41,101 nt of DNA, taken from assembly GCA_944385575.1 (NCBI GenBank), contig CALWXT010000010.1:1-41101 (forward strand), given 5' to 3'. Below, one piece after another: positions 29,627 to 38,342 of this stretch. The notes beneath the pieces were generated by a model that saw nothing but the letters and a program-made list of their open reading frames with translations, was not told the origin of the DNA and did no database searches. This DNA is from an uncultured Flavonifractor sp. Lineage in GTDB: Bacteria; Bacillota; Clostridia; Oscillospirales; Oscillospiraceae. The translations under genes were made by a program, and so were the position numbers. The number at the start of each line of letters is the position of its first letter. Position 1 is the first letter of the stretch.

Positions 29627-31174
29627 TTGATGCAGACAATCATCGCCTGTGTGATCACCGCTGTGGTCGCACTTGCCATAGGCTTCCCCGCCGGCATCCA
29701 GTGGCGCAAGAAGGTCGCCGAGAAGGAGATCTCCAGCGCGGAGGAGGAAGCCAAGCGCATCATCAACGAGTCCATCAAGTCCGCCGAGAGCAAGAAGCGT
29801 GAGGCGCTGGTGGAGGCCAAGGAGGAAATTCTCCAGGCCCGCAATGAGTATGAGCGCGAGGTGAAGGAGCGTCGGGCCGACCTGCAGAAGCAGGAGCGCC
29901 GGCTCCAGCAGAAGGAAGAAAACCTGGACCGCAAGACCGAGAACATCGAGAAGAAGGAAGACACCCTGCAGCGGAAGCTGGCTGAGCTGGACGAGGTCCG
30001 TGAGGAAGTGGCCACCGTCAAGAAGACCCAGATGGAGGTCCTGGAGCGGATCTCCGGCTTCACCGCCGAGGAGGCCAAGAACTACCTGATCGACCAGCTG
30101 GCCGAGGAAGTGACCCACGAGTCGGCCATGAAGGTCCGTGAGATCGAAGCCCAGTTCAAGGAGGAGGCCGACCAGAAGGCCAAAGAGATTCTGTCCCTGG
30201 CCATTCAGCGCTGCGCCGCCGACCATGTGGCGGAAGCCACCGTCAGTGTGGTACCCCTGCCCAATGACGAAATGAAGGGCCGCATCATCGGCCGCGAGGG
30301 CCGCAACATCCGCACCCTGGAGACCATGACAGGTGTGGATCTCATCATCGACGACACACCGGAGGCTATCACGGTCTCCTGCTTCGACCCGGTTCGCCGG
30401 GAAATCGCCCGCATCGCCCTGGAGAAGCTCATCCAGGACGGCCGCATCCATCCCACCCGCATCGAGGAAATGGTGGAGAAGGCCAAGCGGGAGGTGGACG
30501 CCACCATCAAGGCCGAGGGCGAGCGCGCCGTGTTCGAGACCAACGTCCACGGCCTGCACCCCGAGCTCATCAAGCTGCTGGGCCGGATGCGCTACCGCAC
30601 CAGCTACGGCCAGAACGTGCTCAACCACTCCATCGAGGTGGCCCATCTGGCGGGGCTCATCGCCGCCGAGATCGGCGCCGACGTGACCCAGGCCAAGCGG
30701 GCCGGCCTGCTCCACGACCTGGGCAAGTCCATTGACCATGAGGTGGAGGGCTCCCACGTGCAGATCGGCGTGGAGCTGGCCCGGAAGTACCGGGAGAACG
30801 AGGACGTGGTCCACGCCATCGAGGCCCACCACAACGATGTGGAGCCCCGCACCATCGTGGCCTGCATCGTCCAGGCCGCCGACGCCATCTCCGCCGCCCG
30901 GCCCGGCGCCCGGCGGGAGAATCTGGAGAACTATATCAAGCGTCTGGAGAAGCTGGAGGAGGTCACCTCCTCCTTCCCCGGAGTGGAAAAGTCCTTTGCT
31001 ATCCAGGCGGGCCGGGAGGTCCGCATCATGGTGGCTCCCGACAAGGTCAGCGAGGACCAGATGGTGCTGCTGGCCCGGGATATCGCCAAGAAGATCGAGG
31101 AAGAACTGGAGTACCCCGGTCAGATCAAGGTGAACATGATCCGGGAGACCAAAGTGGTGGATTACGCCAAATAA
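29627..31174 (+). CDS. rny: Ribonuclease Y
   Basis: A 515-residue membrane-bound endoribonuclease that starts mRNA decay. One N-terminal helix (about 3-24), a long charged coiled coil (about 28-180), a KH RNA-binding domain with [17 protein letters not shown] (about 207-223), and an HD domain with [22 protein letters not shown] (metal-binding His-Asp, about 363-372) and AHHNDVEP. Length is normal for the family. GGGAGGTG is spaced for the TTG at 29627; the ATG one codon later is the alternative. It has its own promoter and hairpin leader, which could allow feedback. Confidence 0.97.
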   Translation: MMQTIIACVITAVVALAIGFPAGIQWRKKVAEKEISSAEEEAKRIINESIKSAESKKREALVEAKEEILQARNEYEREVKERRADLQKQERRLQQKEENLDRKTENIEKKEDTLQRKLAELDEVREEVATVKKTQMEVLERISGFTAEEAKNYLIDQLAEEVTHESAMKVREIEAQFKEEADQKAKEILSLAIQRCAADHVAEATVSVVPLPNDEMKGRIIGREGRNIRTLETMTGVDLIIDDTPEAITVSCFDPVRREIARIALEKLIQDGRIHPTRIEEMVEKAKREVDATIKAEGERAVFETNVHGLHPELIKLLGRMRYRTSYGQNVLNHSIEVAHLAGLIAAEIGADVTQAKRAGLLHDLGKSIDHEVEGSHVQIGVELARKYRENEDVVHAIEAHHNDVEPRTIVACIVQAADAISAARPGARRENLENYIKRLEKLEEVTSSFPGVEKSFAIQAGREVRIMVAPDKVSEDQMVLLARDIAKKIEEELEYPGQIKVNMIRETKVVDYAK

Positions 31175-31178
31175 AACC

Positions 31179-31217
31179 AAAGAGCCCGTCCGCGCAGCGG
31201 ACGGGCTCTTTTTTTAT
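31179..31217. terminator. Bidirectional terminator between rny and the GH3 gene
   Basis: AAAGAGCCCGTCCGC pairs with GCGGACGGGCTCTTT (31179-31193 with 31197-31211), followed by more T. Confidence 0.95.
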
Positions 31218-32500
31218 GGCATCACAGCCTGGATCTGCTCATTCAGGGCGTCTACGTCGGGCACTTCCACCGGATCGTTGGTCAGCTCCCAGTCCAGTTT
31301 CAGGGAGAGGAGGCGGTATACGCTCTCATCCAGGCGTTCCTGGGAGATCCGACCGCTGTTCACCGCTTCCAGCAGGGCGTCCCGGGCGGCAGTCAGATTA
31401 TCCGCCTCATGGCACACCAGCAACAGGTCGCAGCCCGCCTCCACCGCCAGCACCGCCGCCTCGCCTATGCCATAGCTGTCGGACACGGCGGCCATGGTGA
31501 GGTCATCAGTACACACCACCCCGTCAAAGCCCATCTCCTGCCGCAGCAGGCCGGTAACTACCGGCTCAGACAGGGAGGCGGGCCGGCCCGGGTCAATGGC
31601 AGTCATCAGGATATGGCTCACCATAATAACCGGGATGGCAGGGTTGCCCACATACGCGCCATAGACGCAGGTATTCTCAATCGCCTGGCGGAAGGGTACC
31701 AGCTCAAAGTCCAGCAGTTCCTCCACACTTTTATCCACCACCGGCAGGCCATAGTGGGAGTCCACCGCCGTGTCCCCGTGGCCGGGGAAATGCTTGGCCG
31801 CGGCGATGACTCCGCCGCTGAGAATGCCATAGGCGGTCTCGTTGGCGGCAGAGGTCACCGACGCCAGGTCAGAGCCAAAGGCCCGATCCCCGATCACCGT
31901 GTTATCCGGATTGGACCAAATGTCCATGACGGGAGCAAAGTCCAGATTGAGGCCAAAGGCGGCACACTGGGCCGCCAGGGCCTGACCCAGGGCAAAGCAG
32001 GCATTCATGCGCTGGTCCGGATCGGCGATCTGTCCAAACTGATAGGCCGCCGGCAGATCGGCCACCTCCGGCGGCATCCGATCCACCCGTCCTCCCTCCT
32101 GATCCACGGACAGGAACAGAGGGATGTAGTCCCCGTTTAGCCCCTTCAGGCCATTGGTCAGGGCCGTCAGCTGCTCCGCGCTCTCCACATTGCGGCCAAA
32201 GAGGATAATACCCCCCACCTGGTAATCAGCCACCGCCTGGGCACCGTCTTCGCCGGGTTCCAGACCGTTGATGCCCGCCACCAGCAGCTGGCCCACCTTC
32301 TGCTCCACGGTCATGCCCGCCAGCAGCTCCGCTGCCGGGTCAGGGGTGGGCGTGGGCTCCGGCGTGGGGCTGGGTGTTGGCTCTGCTACAGGGGTCGGCG
32401 TGGCTGCTGCGGGGGTGGGGTCAGCCGCTTTTTGGCTGCCGCAGGCCGCCAAAGCAAATACGATCAGTAATATAACAGGTATTAAATATCGTTTTGTCAT
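31214..32500 (-). CDS. nagZ: NagZ-like GH3 beta-N-acetylhexosaminidase, lipoprotein
   Basis: A 428-residue exported glycosidase. A lipoprotein signal ends at the lipobox LAAC (Cys20), and a linker rich in Pro and Thr (TPTPVAEPTPSPTPEP) follows. The GH3 domain has DQEGGRVDRM (about 131-140), the NagZ catalytic loop KHFPGHGDT (about 223-231) and the nucleophile region VCTDDLTM (about 338-345). It should release GlcNAc from muropeptides at the outer face of the membrane. The ATG overlaps the stop of rnr as ATGA, so the two are co-transcribed and coupled. The binding site is a run of Gs. Confidence 0.88.
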   Translation of the reverse strand: MTKRYLIPVILLIVFALAACGSQKAADPTPAAATPTPVAEPTPSPTPEPTPTPDPAAELLAGMTVEQKVGQLLVAGINGLEPGEDGAQAVADYQVGGIILFGRNVESAEQLTALTNGLKGLNGDYIPLFLSVDQEGGRVDRMPPEVADLPAAYQFGQIADPDQRMNACFALGQALAAQCAAFGLNLDFAPVMDIWSNPDNTVIGDRAFGSDLASVTSAANETAYGILSGGVIAAAKHFPGHGDTAVDSHYGLPVVDKSVEELLDFELVPFRQAIENTCVYGAYVGNPAIPVIMVSHILMTAIDPGRPASLSEPVVTGLLRQEMGFDGVVCTDDLTMAAVSDSYGIGEAAVLAVEAGCDLLLVCHEADNLTAARDALLEAVNSGRISQERLDESVYRLLSLKLDWELTNDPVEVPDVDALNEQIQAVMP

Positions 32501-34521
32501 CGCTTTCGCCCCCCTTTGCGGCGTTTGGGCACATGCATGGCGCGCCCTCTCCGCTCCTTCCGGCGGGGCGGCTGGGACTTCTCCTCCTTCTTGGGCTTTC
32601 GGGGCGGCACGGGCATGCCGCCGGGCAGGATGAAGTCCACCTGTCCGCTCACCGGGTCGGCGGCGGCACACTCTACCTCCAGCTCCATGCCCAGGCCATA
32701 GCGGCCATTGGGTCCCTGGAGGGTGAGCCGGGTCTCGTCGTACTCCCAGGGGCCGCCGGGCAGAGCCTCCGCGGGCAGCAGACCCTCCACACCTCCGGCC
32801 ACCATGACGAACAGGCCGAACCGGGTGACGCCGGTAATGGCGCCAGTGAATTTCTCCCCGATCTGATGGGACATATATTCCGCCAGGTACCGCTTTTCGA
32901 TCTCCCGTTCGCTCTCCTGGGCGGCCAGCTCCCGCTGGGAGGACTGGAGGGCGGAGCGGGGCACAGCAGCGGTGAGCTTCCGGCCCTCCTTGTCCCACTT
33001 GCCGTCCAGGATAGCGGTCAGAATGCGGTGGACCATCAGGTCGGGATAGCGGCGGATGGGGGAGGTGAAGTGGCAGTAGTAGGGGGCGGCCAGGCCGAAG
33101 TGGCCCAGGTTCTCCCCGTCGTATCGGGCCTTCATCAGGGAACGGAGCACCATCAGGGACACCGCCCCCTCCTCCGGCTTGCCCTTGGCCCAGTCCAGCA
33201 GTTTCTGCAATCCGGGGCCGTCGGCGGTTTTCAGGTCGTAGCCCAGGGGCGCCACCAGGGTACGCAGGGCGTCGGTCTTCTCCTGGGAGGGCTTTTCATG
33301 CACCCGGTAGACACAGGGCTTCCCCGCCCTGGCCAGGTGCTCAGCTACGCACTCATTGGCGGCCAGCATAAAGGCCTCAATAAGCTTTTCGCTCTCCCCC
33401 TGGCGGCGGAGCACCACCGCCACCGGCTCACCGTTCTCGTCACACAGCACCTGGCTCTCCTGGGTCTCCAGATCCAGGCCGCCCCGCCGGCGGCGGCGGG
33501 CCTCCAGCACCTGGGCCAGGGCAGCCATATCCCTGAGCATGGGCAGAATGTGGTCATATTTTACCGCCAGGGCAGGGTCCTCTCCCGCCAGCAGCTTGTT
33601 ACAGTCCCCATAGGTCATCCGCTCGGTGGAGCGGATCACCGTCTTGGCGATCTGATGATCCACCACGGTTCCCTCCCGGTCCAGGGTCAGGATGCAGGAC
33701 AGGGTAAGTCGGTCCACCTGGGGGTTGAGGGAGCAGATGCCGTTGGACAGGGCCTCAGGCAGCATGGGCACCACCTGGTCGGCAAAATAAACCGAGGTAC
33801 CCCGCTCGTAGGCCTCTAGATCCAGGGGGGTGCCCGGCTGCACATAGTGGCTCACGTCGGCGATGTGGACCCCCAGCACCCAGCGGCCCTTGCCATCCTG
33901 CTCCAGGCTGACCGCGTCGTCAAAATCCTTGGAGGATGCCCCGTCGATGGTGATGATAGTCTTGTCCCGCAGATCCAGGCGGCCCGCCATGGCGGCGGTC
34001 TGAACAAACTGGGGGATGGCCCGGGTCTGCTCCATCACCTCCGGCGGAAAATCCCGGTGGATATCGTGGCTGTACAAAATGGCGGCCACGGCGCTCTGGC
34101 GCTGGTCGGCAGGGCCGAAGGTCTCCTTCAGGGTGCCCATGGGCGGATGCCGGTCCCCGCCGAAGCCCGTCATGGACACCGCCGCCCGCTCGCCCGCATG
34201 AAGATTCCGGCGGCGGGCCACCACCTGGATGAGGCCGGGCAGCCGCTCGCTGTCCGGCCGGAGCCACAGGGCATGGTCGTGCTTTTCCAGCACACCTACC
34301 ACCGTCTTGTTGGCCCGCTCCAGCACCTGGGTCACCTTGGCCACCCGGCGGCCGGTCTGGGGGTCCTCCTCGGTAATCCGGACGGACACTGTGTCTCCGT
34401 TCCAGGCACCACCCTGGGCGCGGGGCGGGATGAAGCAGTCCTCCCCCTCCTCCGGGATGAGAAAGCCGAAGCCCCGGCCGGTGGCCTGATATTTGCCGAT
34501 CAATTCCTCTGACCGTTTCAT
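32497..34521 (-). CDS. rnr: Ribonuclease R (RNB/VacB exoribonuclease)
   Basis: A 674-residue 3'-5' exoribonuclease for structured RNA. N-terminal cold-shock-type domains (about 1-150), an RNB catalytic domain with TIDGASSKDFDDAVS (Asp cluster, about 206-220), YVQPGTPLD, SNGICSLNP, HFTSPIRRYPDLMVHR (about 510-525), and a C-terminal S1 domain (about 580-640). A basic Arg/Lys-rich tail ends the protein. It lacks the long N-terminal helix-turn-helix of E. coli RNase R. The start is ATG 34521, six nt after AAGGAA; an ATG two codons upstream abuts the binding site. Downstream of secG, as in many Firmicutes. Confidence 0.96.
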   Translation of the reverse strand: MKRSEELIGKYQATGRGFGFLIPEEGEDCFIPPRAQGGAWNGDTVSVRITEEDPQTGRRVAKVTQVLERANKTVVGVLEKHDHALWLRPDSERLPGLIQVVARRRNLHAGERAAVSMTGFGGDRHPPMGTLKETFGPADQRQSAVAAILYSHDIHRDFPPEVMEQTRAIPQFVQTAAMAGRLDLRDKTIITIDGASSKDFDDAVSLEQDGKGRWVLGVHIADVSHYVQPGTPLDLEAYERGTSVYFADQVVPMLPEALSNGICSLNPQVDRLTLSCILTLDREGTVVDHQIAKTVIRSTERMTYGDCNKLLAGEDPALAVKYDHILPMLRDMAALAQVLEARRRRRGGLDLETQESQVLCDENGEPVAVVLRRQGESEKLIEAFMLAANECVAEHLARAGKPCVYRVHEKPSQEKTDALRTLVAPLGYDLKTADGPGLQKLLDWAKGKPEEGAVSLMVLRSLMKARYDGENLGHFGLAAPYYCHFTSPIRRYPDLMVHRILTAILDGKWDKEGRKLTAAVPRSALQSSQRELAAQESEREIEKRYLAEYMSHQIGEKFTGAITGVTRFGLFVMVAGGVEGLLPAEALPGGPWEYDETRLTLQGPNGRYGLGMELEVECAAADPVSGQVDFILPGGMPVPPRKPKKEEKSQPPRRKERRGRAMHVPKRRKGGRKR

Positions 34522-34555
34522 AAGCATTTCCTTTCTTACGTGCGCTTTCCAGATT

Positions 34556-34584
34556 ATTATACCCCCCTTTGGGGGTGCGCTCAA
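34556..34584 (-). promoter_or_regulatory. Promoter of rnr with a GC dyad in the spacer
   Basis: The minus strand has a -35 TTGAGC and a perfect -10 TATAAT with a 17-nt spacer. The spacer contains the dyad CCCCC-AAA-GGGGG, a possible operator. Confidence 0.7.
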
Positions 34585-34621
34585 CAAAAAAACGCCCTTC
34601 CGAAATCGGAAGGGCGTTTTT
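34580..34621 (-). terminator. Terminator of secG
   Basis: A 15-bp stem (34588-34602 with 34607-34621) has an AAAT loop on the plus strand. The minus strand continues TTGTTG. Confidence 0.9.
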
Positions 34622-34631
34622 CTTGCTTTTC

Positions 34632-34865
34632 TCAGAGCAGGCAGATGACAAAGGTCAGGATCATAAATCCAATGGCAACCCACTTGGTCATCTTGGCCAG
34701 CTTGGCGTCCCAGCTCTTGGCCTTGTTTTTGGCCATAAAGGTATCCGCCACACCGGCGATGGCGCCGGACAGGCCCGCGCTCTTGCCGGACTGGAGCAGC
34801 ACCACAGCGATCAGGAACAGGCAGGCCGCCACATCAATAATGCTCAGAACCAGCTTTACGATCAC
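34632..34865 (-). CDS. secG: Preprotein translocase subunit SecG
   Basis: A 77-residue membrane protein with two helices (about 4-24 and 54-74). The conserved loop is LLQSGKSAGLSGAIAG (about 22-37), the family signature. It assists SecYE in protein export. The start is GTG 34865, placed 8 nt after AAAGGACG; an upstream in-frame ATG would add a non-conserved basic stretch. Confidence 0.93.
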   Translation of the reverse strand: MIVKLVLSIIDVAACLFLIAVVLLQSGKSAGLSGAIAGVADTFMAKNKAKSWDAKLAKMTKWVAIGFMILTFVICLL

Positions 34866-34951
34866 GCTACATCGTCCTTTCGACCCCGGCATGGGGTATG
34901 TTGCTATCGTTTGGCGCGGCAAAGCCACACCTACTCTCACACGTAAATGGT

Positions 34952-34980
34952 ATAATAGCACATTTCAGGAACGATTGCAA
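34952..34980 (-). promoter_or_regulatory. Promoter of secG
   Basis: The minus strand has a -35 TTGCAA and a -10 TATTAT with a 17-nt spacer. Confidence 0.7.
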
Positions 34981-34996
34981 GGGTTTTTTCATATTT

Positions 34997-36769
34997 TCAC
35001 CGGGAAGTGCGCAGAATCCTGCGGCTTCCCCAACAGGTAGCCAGAAAGTAACCCCCGTATACTACCACCAGTAGCAGGGCGGTGACGGCGGAGGATGCGG
35101 CGGCGTCCACCTTTCCCACCTCGGCAATGACGGCGTTGGCGGCAGTCATACCCACCACCGCGTGGACCAGAGCCAGGGACAGCGGGAGGAAGAAGGCCAG
35201 GAACACCTGGGCGGTCACCGCCCGCCCCCGCATTCTGGCCGGGGCACCCAGCAGAGAGAGCACCCGGTACTGACCGGCACAATCGGCGGCCTGGGTGAGC
35301 TGCTGGAGAGCCAGCACCGCCGCCGCGGCCAGTAGGAACACCACGCCCAGATACAGGCCGATAAAAAGCACCAGCACCTTGGTGCCCATCAGGTCCATCC
35401 AGTTTTGCAGCTTGCTGGACCAGCTGAAGCCGCCCAGCTGAGCCAGGCCGGACACCGCCCCCTCAAATTTCTCCTCGGCGGCGCTTTTGTCCCCGGCGTA
35501 GTCGGCCAGGAAGTAGCAGTAATTCAGCGAGGCATTCTGGTCTGCCTGGTCAGCGGCCACCTTCAGCCACTCACGCTCCAGGAATGCGTCCGCCTCTTTC
35601 TTACCCCAGCGCTCTACTATGGCGTCATAGTCGGCCTGGGTCAGGATGTTGGACTGTTCCCCCTGATAAACAGGGAAGGAGAACCAGGCGGAGCACTCTG
35701 TCTTCGGGTCAAAGCCGCCCTCCTTTAGCATGGCTGCCAGGTCAGGCTGGGGGTCCTCCGGCTCGTTCCAGAAGATCAGCTGCACATCCCGGGGGTACAT
35801 CTCATTGGTCATCTGCTCCACGGTGTTGTTCAGTCCCACCGAGCTTGCGGTGATGCCCAGAGCCAGCAGCAGCATAAGGCAGATCACCGTCATGGAGCGG
35901 TAAGTGGTGTTGATGCGGGCATTGAACTGCCGCAGCACGAACATGTTGAGGTTTTTGTACCACAGCCCCTTGCTGCTCTGGCAGATGCGCAGCAGGAAAC
36001 CGGACAGGGACCGGAAAAACAGCAGGGTGCCCAGGCTGCCCAGGCCAATCATCACCCAAAACAGAGCATCCACCCGCAGCAGGCCCCGGGTGAGCAGCAT
36101 GGCATAGGCGATGACCAGCAGGACGATCCCCACCAGGAACAGGGCCACCGACACCCCCAAGCTCCGCTGAGGCAGGGTCTGGTTCACCCGGTTGGCCTGC
36201 ATCAGGTCGATAAGCTTGCATCGGGAGACGGCGAAGGCATGGTACACCATGACCAGCAGGAAAATGGCGGCGAAAGCCAGGGCCGTCTTGACCAGGGCGG
36301 GGATGGAGACACTAAAGGTAAAAAAGGTCATCGGTACGGCAAACAGCCTGGCGGTGAAGCCGCTCAGGCCCCAGGCGGCCAGCACACCCAGCACCAGCCC
36401 CAGGGCCAGGGCAGCGGCGCCGATGCACACCGTCTCAGCCAGCAGCAGCCGGGCCACCTGCCACCGCTCCATGCCCAGCAGCAGATAGGTGCCCAGCTCC
36501 TTTTTCCGGCGGCGGATCAGAAAGCCGGAGGCGTAGAGGATCAGAAAGGCCAGCACCACCCACACGAAGACGGACAGCATACCGATCAGGTTCTTGATGG
36601 AATCCACGATATACACCCTGGGGCTCTGGGCCAGATAGCGTAGCACCGACTGGCTCTCCAAGGCGTTGAACACGTAGAACAGGCACACGCCGAAGACGAT
36701 GGTGAGGAACCACACCCCGTAGTCCTTCACGCTGCGGCGGACGTTTTTGAGGGCCAGCTTAGAGAACAT
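34997..36769 (-). CDS. BceB-like ABC transporter permease (FtsX domain)
   Basis: A 590-residue membrane protein with about ten helices. The first helix is at about 15-35. An FtsX-type block of three helices lies at about 50-175, more helices at about 205-310, an extracytoplasmic domain of about 130 residues at about 315-445, and a C-terminal FtsX block at about 470-585. This is the BceB/YxdM/VraG layout, linked to resistance to peptide antibiotics. The start is ATG 36769 (or GTG 36772 or 36781); GGGAGGTG is best spaced for the ATG. It overlaps the ATPase gene. No BceRS-type two-component pair adjoins it. Confidence 0.85.
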   Translation of the reverse strand: MFSKLALKNVRRSVKDYGVWFLTIVFGVCLFYVFNALESQSVLRYLAQSPRVYIVDSIKNLIGMLSVFVWVVLAFLILYASGFLIRRRKKELGTYLLLGMERWQVARLLLAETVCIGAAALALGLVLGVLAAWGLSGFTARLFAVPMTFFTFSVSIPALVKTALAFAAIFLLVMVYHAFAVSRCKLIDLMQANRVNQTLPQRSLGVSVALFLVGIVLLVIAYAMLLTRGLLRVDALFWVMIGLGSLGTLLFFRSLSGFLLRICQSSKGLWYKNLNMFVLRQFNARINTTYRSMTVICLMLLLALGITASSVGLNNTVEQMTNEMYPRDVQLIFWNEPEDPQPDLAAMLKEGGFDPKTECSAWFSFPVYQGEQSNILTQADYDAIVERWGKKEADAFLEREWLKVAADQADQNASLNYCYFLADYAGDKSAAEEKFEGAVSGLAQLGGFSWSSKLQNWMDLMGTKVLVLFIGLYLGVVFLLAAAAVLALQQLTQAADCAGQYRVLSLLGAPARMRGRAVTAQVFLAFFLPLSLALVHAVVGMTAANAVIAEVGKVDAAASSAVTALLLVVVYGGYFLATCWGSRRILRTSR

Positions 36770-37526
36770 CACTCTGGTCACCTCCCAGCCGGGTCACCAC
36801 GTCGATAATCTGCCGGAAGAATTCCCTGCGGCTCTGTCCGCCCCGCTCCAGCTGTGTGAGCACCGCCCCGTCCTGAAGGAACAGAATGCGGTGACAGTAG
36901 CTGGCGGTAAAGGCGTCGTGGGTAACCATTAAAATGGTGGCCTCCCGCTGGCTGTTTAACGCCTCGAATCGGTCCAGCAGCAGCTTGGCAGACTTGGAGT
37001 CCAGGGCGCCGGTGGGCTCGTCGGCCAGCACCAGGGCGGGGCTTGTGACAATAGCCCGGGCAGCAGCCGTCCGCTGGCGCTGGCCGCCGGACATCTGATA
37101 GGGATATTTGTTCATGCAGTCGGCAATTTCCAGCAATCCCGCTGTCTCCTTCACCTTTTTCTCCACCAGGCTGGGAGCCGTGCCCCGGATGGTGAGGGCC
37201 AGGGCAATATTTTCAAAGGCAGTGAGGGTGTCCAGCAGATTGCAGTCCTGAAACACAAAGCCCAGACGCTCCCGACGGAACCGGGAGACCTGCTTGGGCT
37301 TCATGCGGGTCACCTCTTTTCCCTCCACCCAGATCTTACCGGCGGTGGGACTGTCAATGGTGGAGACGCAGTTGAGCAGGGTGGACTTGCCGCTGCCCGA
37401 CGCCCCCATGATGCCCACAAACTCCCCCTGATTGACAGAAAAACTGACGTCGTCAATGGCTCGGGTCACGCTGCCTCTGCCGCCATACTCCCGCACCAGA
37501 TGTTCTACACGCAGAATCGGTTCCAT
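36759..37526 (-). CDS. BceA-like ABC transporter ATP-binding protein
   Basis: A 255-residue ATPase. Walker A GASGSGKST (about 40-48), Q-loop FVFQDCNLL (about 90-98), signature MSGGQRQR (about 144-151), Walker B ALVLADEPTGALD (about 163-175) and the switch His in VTHD (about 200-203). It belongs to the MacB/BceA group that works with FtsX-type permeases. In the signature region TAAARAI replaces the usual VAIARAL. The ATG at 37526 follows GGGAGGAAAG. It overlaps the permease gene by 11 nt, so both form one operon. Confidence 0.93.
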   Translation of the reverse strand: MEPILRVEHLVREYGGRGSVTRAIDDVSFSVNQGEFVGIMGASGSGKSTLLNCVSTIDSPTAGKIWVEGKEVTRMKPKQVSRFRRERLGFVFQDCNLLDTLTAFENIALALTIRGTAPSLVEKKVKETAGLLEIADCMNKYPYQMSGGQRQRTAAARAIVTSPALVLADEPTGALDSKSAKLLLDRFEALNSQREATILMVTHDAFTASYCHRILFLQDGAVLTQLERGGQSRREFFRQIIDVVTRLGGDQSDVL

Positions 37527-37656
37527 ATTCTTTCCTCCCTCTCGTTTGTCTCAGGATAACAAAAACTTCTTAAAAAGATGTAAAAACCCTCTTACCCTTT
37601 TGTGAAGGCTTCCCTACGATTTTCTGGCTGGTATACAAAAAAATTTTAAGTAGTCC

Positions 37657-37684
37657 TTGATTTTTTTCTTTGCTCCTTTATAAT
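37657..37684 (+). promoter_or_regulatory. Promoter of ridA
   Basis: A -35 TTGATT and a perfect -10 TATAAT with a 16-nt spacer. Confidence 0.8.
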
Positions 37685-37720
37685 GAAATCAGCTACTATA
37701 TTTTTTAGGAGGGATTTTCC

Positions 37721-38095
37721 ATGAATCAGACGATTACTGCTACTAACGCTCCCGCCGCCGTGGGCCCCTACTGCCACGCCAAGCTGGCTGGCAACACCCT
37801 GTACACCTCCGGCCAGCTGGGCCTGATTCCCGCTACCGGGGAACTGCCCGCCGGTGTGGAGGCTCAGGCCCGTCAGGCTCTGGACAACCTGGGCGCCGTG
37901 CTGAAGGCCGGCGGCATGGACTTCTGCGACGTGACCAAGACCACCGTGTTCCTGGCCGATATCAACGACTTCGCCGCCATCAATGCCATCTACGCCGAGT
38001 ACTTCACCGGCGAGGCTCCCGCCCGCTCCTGCGTCCAGGTGGCCGCCCTGCCCAAGGGTGCTCTCTTTGAGATCGAGGCTGTCGCTGTTAAGTAA
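37721..38095 (+). CDS. ridA: RidA family reactive enamine/imine deaminase
   Basis: A 124-residue protein of the YjgF/YER057c/UK114 family, normally a trimer that hydrolyses reactive enamines and imines. The family blocks are visible: APAAVGPYCHA (about 10-20), SGQLGLIP (about 30-37), KTTVFLADINDFAAIN, and the C-terminal PARSCVQVAALPKGA (about 101-115) with the catalytic Arg. The ATG at 37721 follows TAGGAGGG. It has its own promoter and terminator. Its neighbours suggest it protects against by-products of nucleobase catabolism. Confidence 0.96.
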   Translation: MNQTITATNAPAAVGPYCHAKLAGNTLYTSGQLGLIPATGELPAGVEAQARQALDNLGAVLKAGGMDFCDVTKTTVFLADINDFAAINAIYAEYFTGEAPARSCVQVAALPKGALFEIEAVAVK

Positions 38096-38108
38096 ATTTT
38101 TGTTCTGT

Positions 38109-38143
38109 AAAAGCGGCCATCCGGTTGGATGGCCGCTTTTTTG
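38109..38143 (+). terminator. Terminator of ridA
   Basis: AAAAGCGGCCATCC pairs with GGATGGCCGCTTTT (38109-38122 with 38127-38140), followed by TT. Confidence 0.92.
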
Positions 38144-38261
38144 AACCGCAGAGTTTATTTATCGGCGCTTTATAGCATATTGTCTTCCTTTCGCCGCTTC
38201 ATTTTGTACGTTTTATACAATTTTTTGCCTTACTTTTTGGCTGCCGGACTTGATTTTCCAC

Positions 38262-38290
38262 TTGCATCCACCGCCCAAATCGGTTATAGT
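38262..38290 (+). promoter_or_regulatory. Promoter of the nucleobase permease gene
   Basis: A -35 TTGCAT and a -10 TATAGT with a 17-nt spacer. The leader is only about 45 nt, too short for a riboswitch. Confidence 0.75.
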
Positions 38291-38342
38291 TTGGTTGTAA
38301 AAAATGTTGTTTGTGCTAAAAAAAATTTGTGAGGTGAAAGGA

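Noticed and set aside
38291-38342. A riboswitch before the nucleobase permease
   Set aside because: The leader between the predicted transcription start and the start codon is only about 45 nt and shows no aptamer-like structure or terminator.
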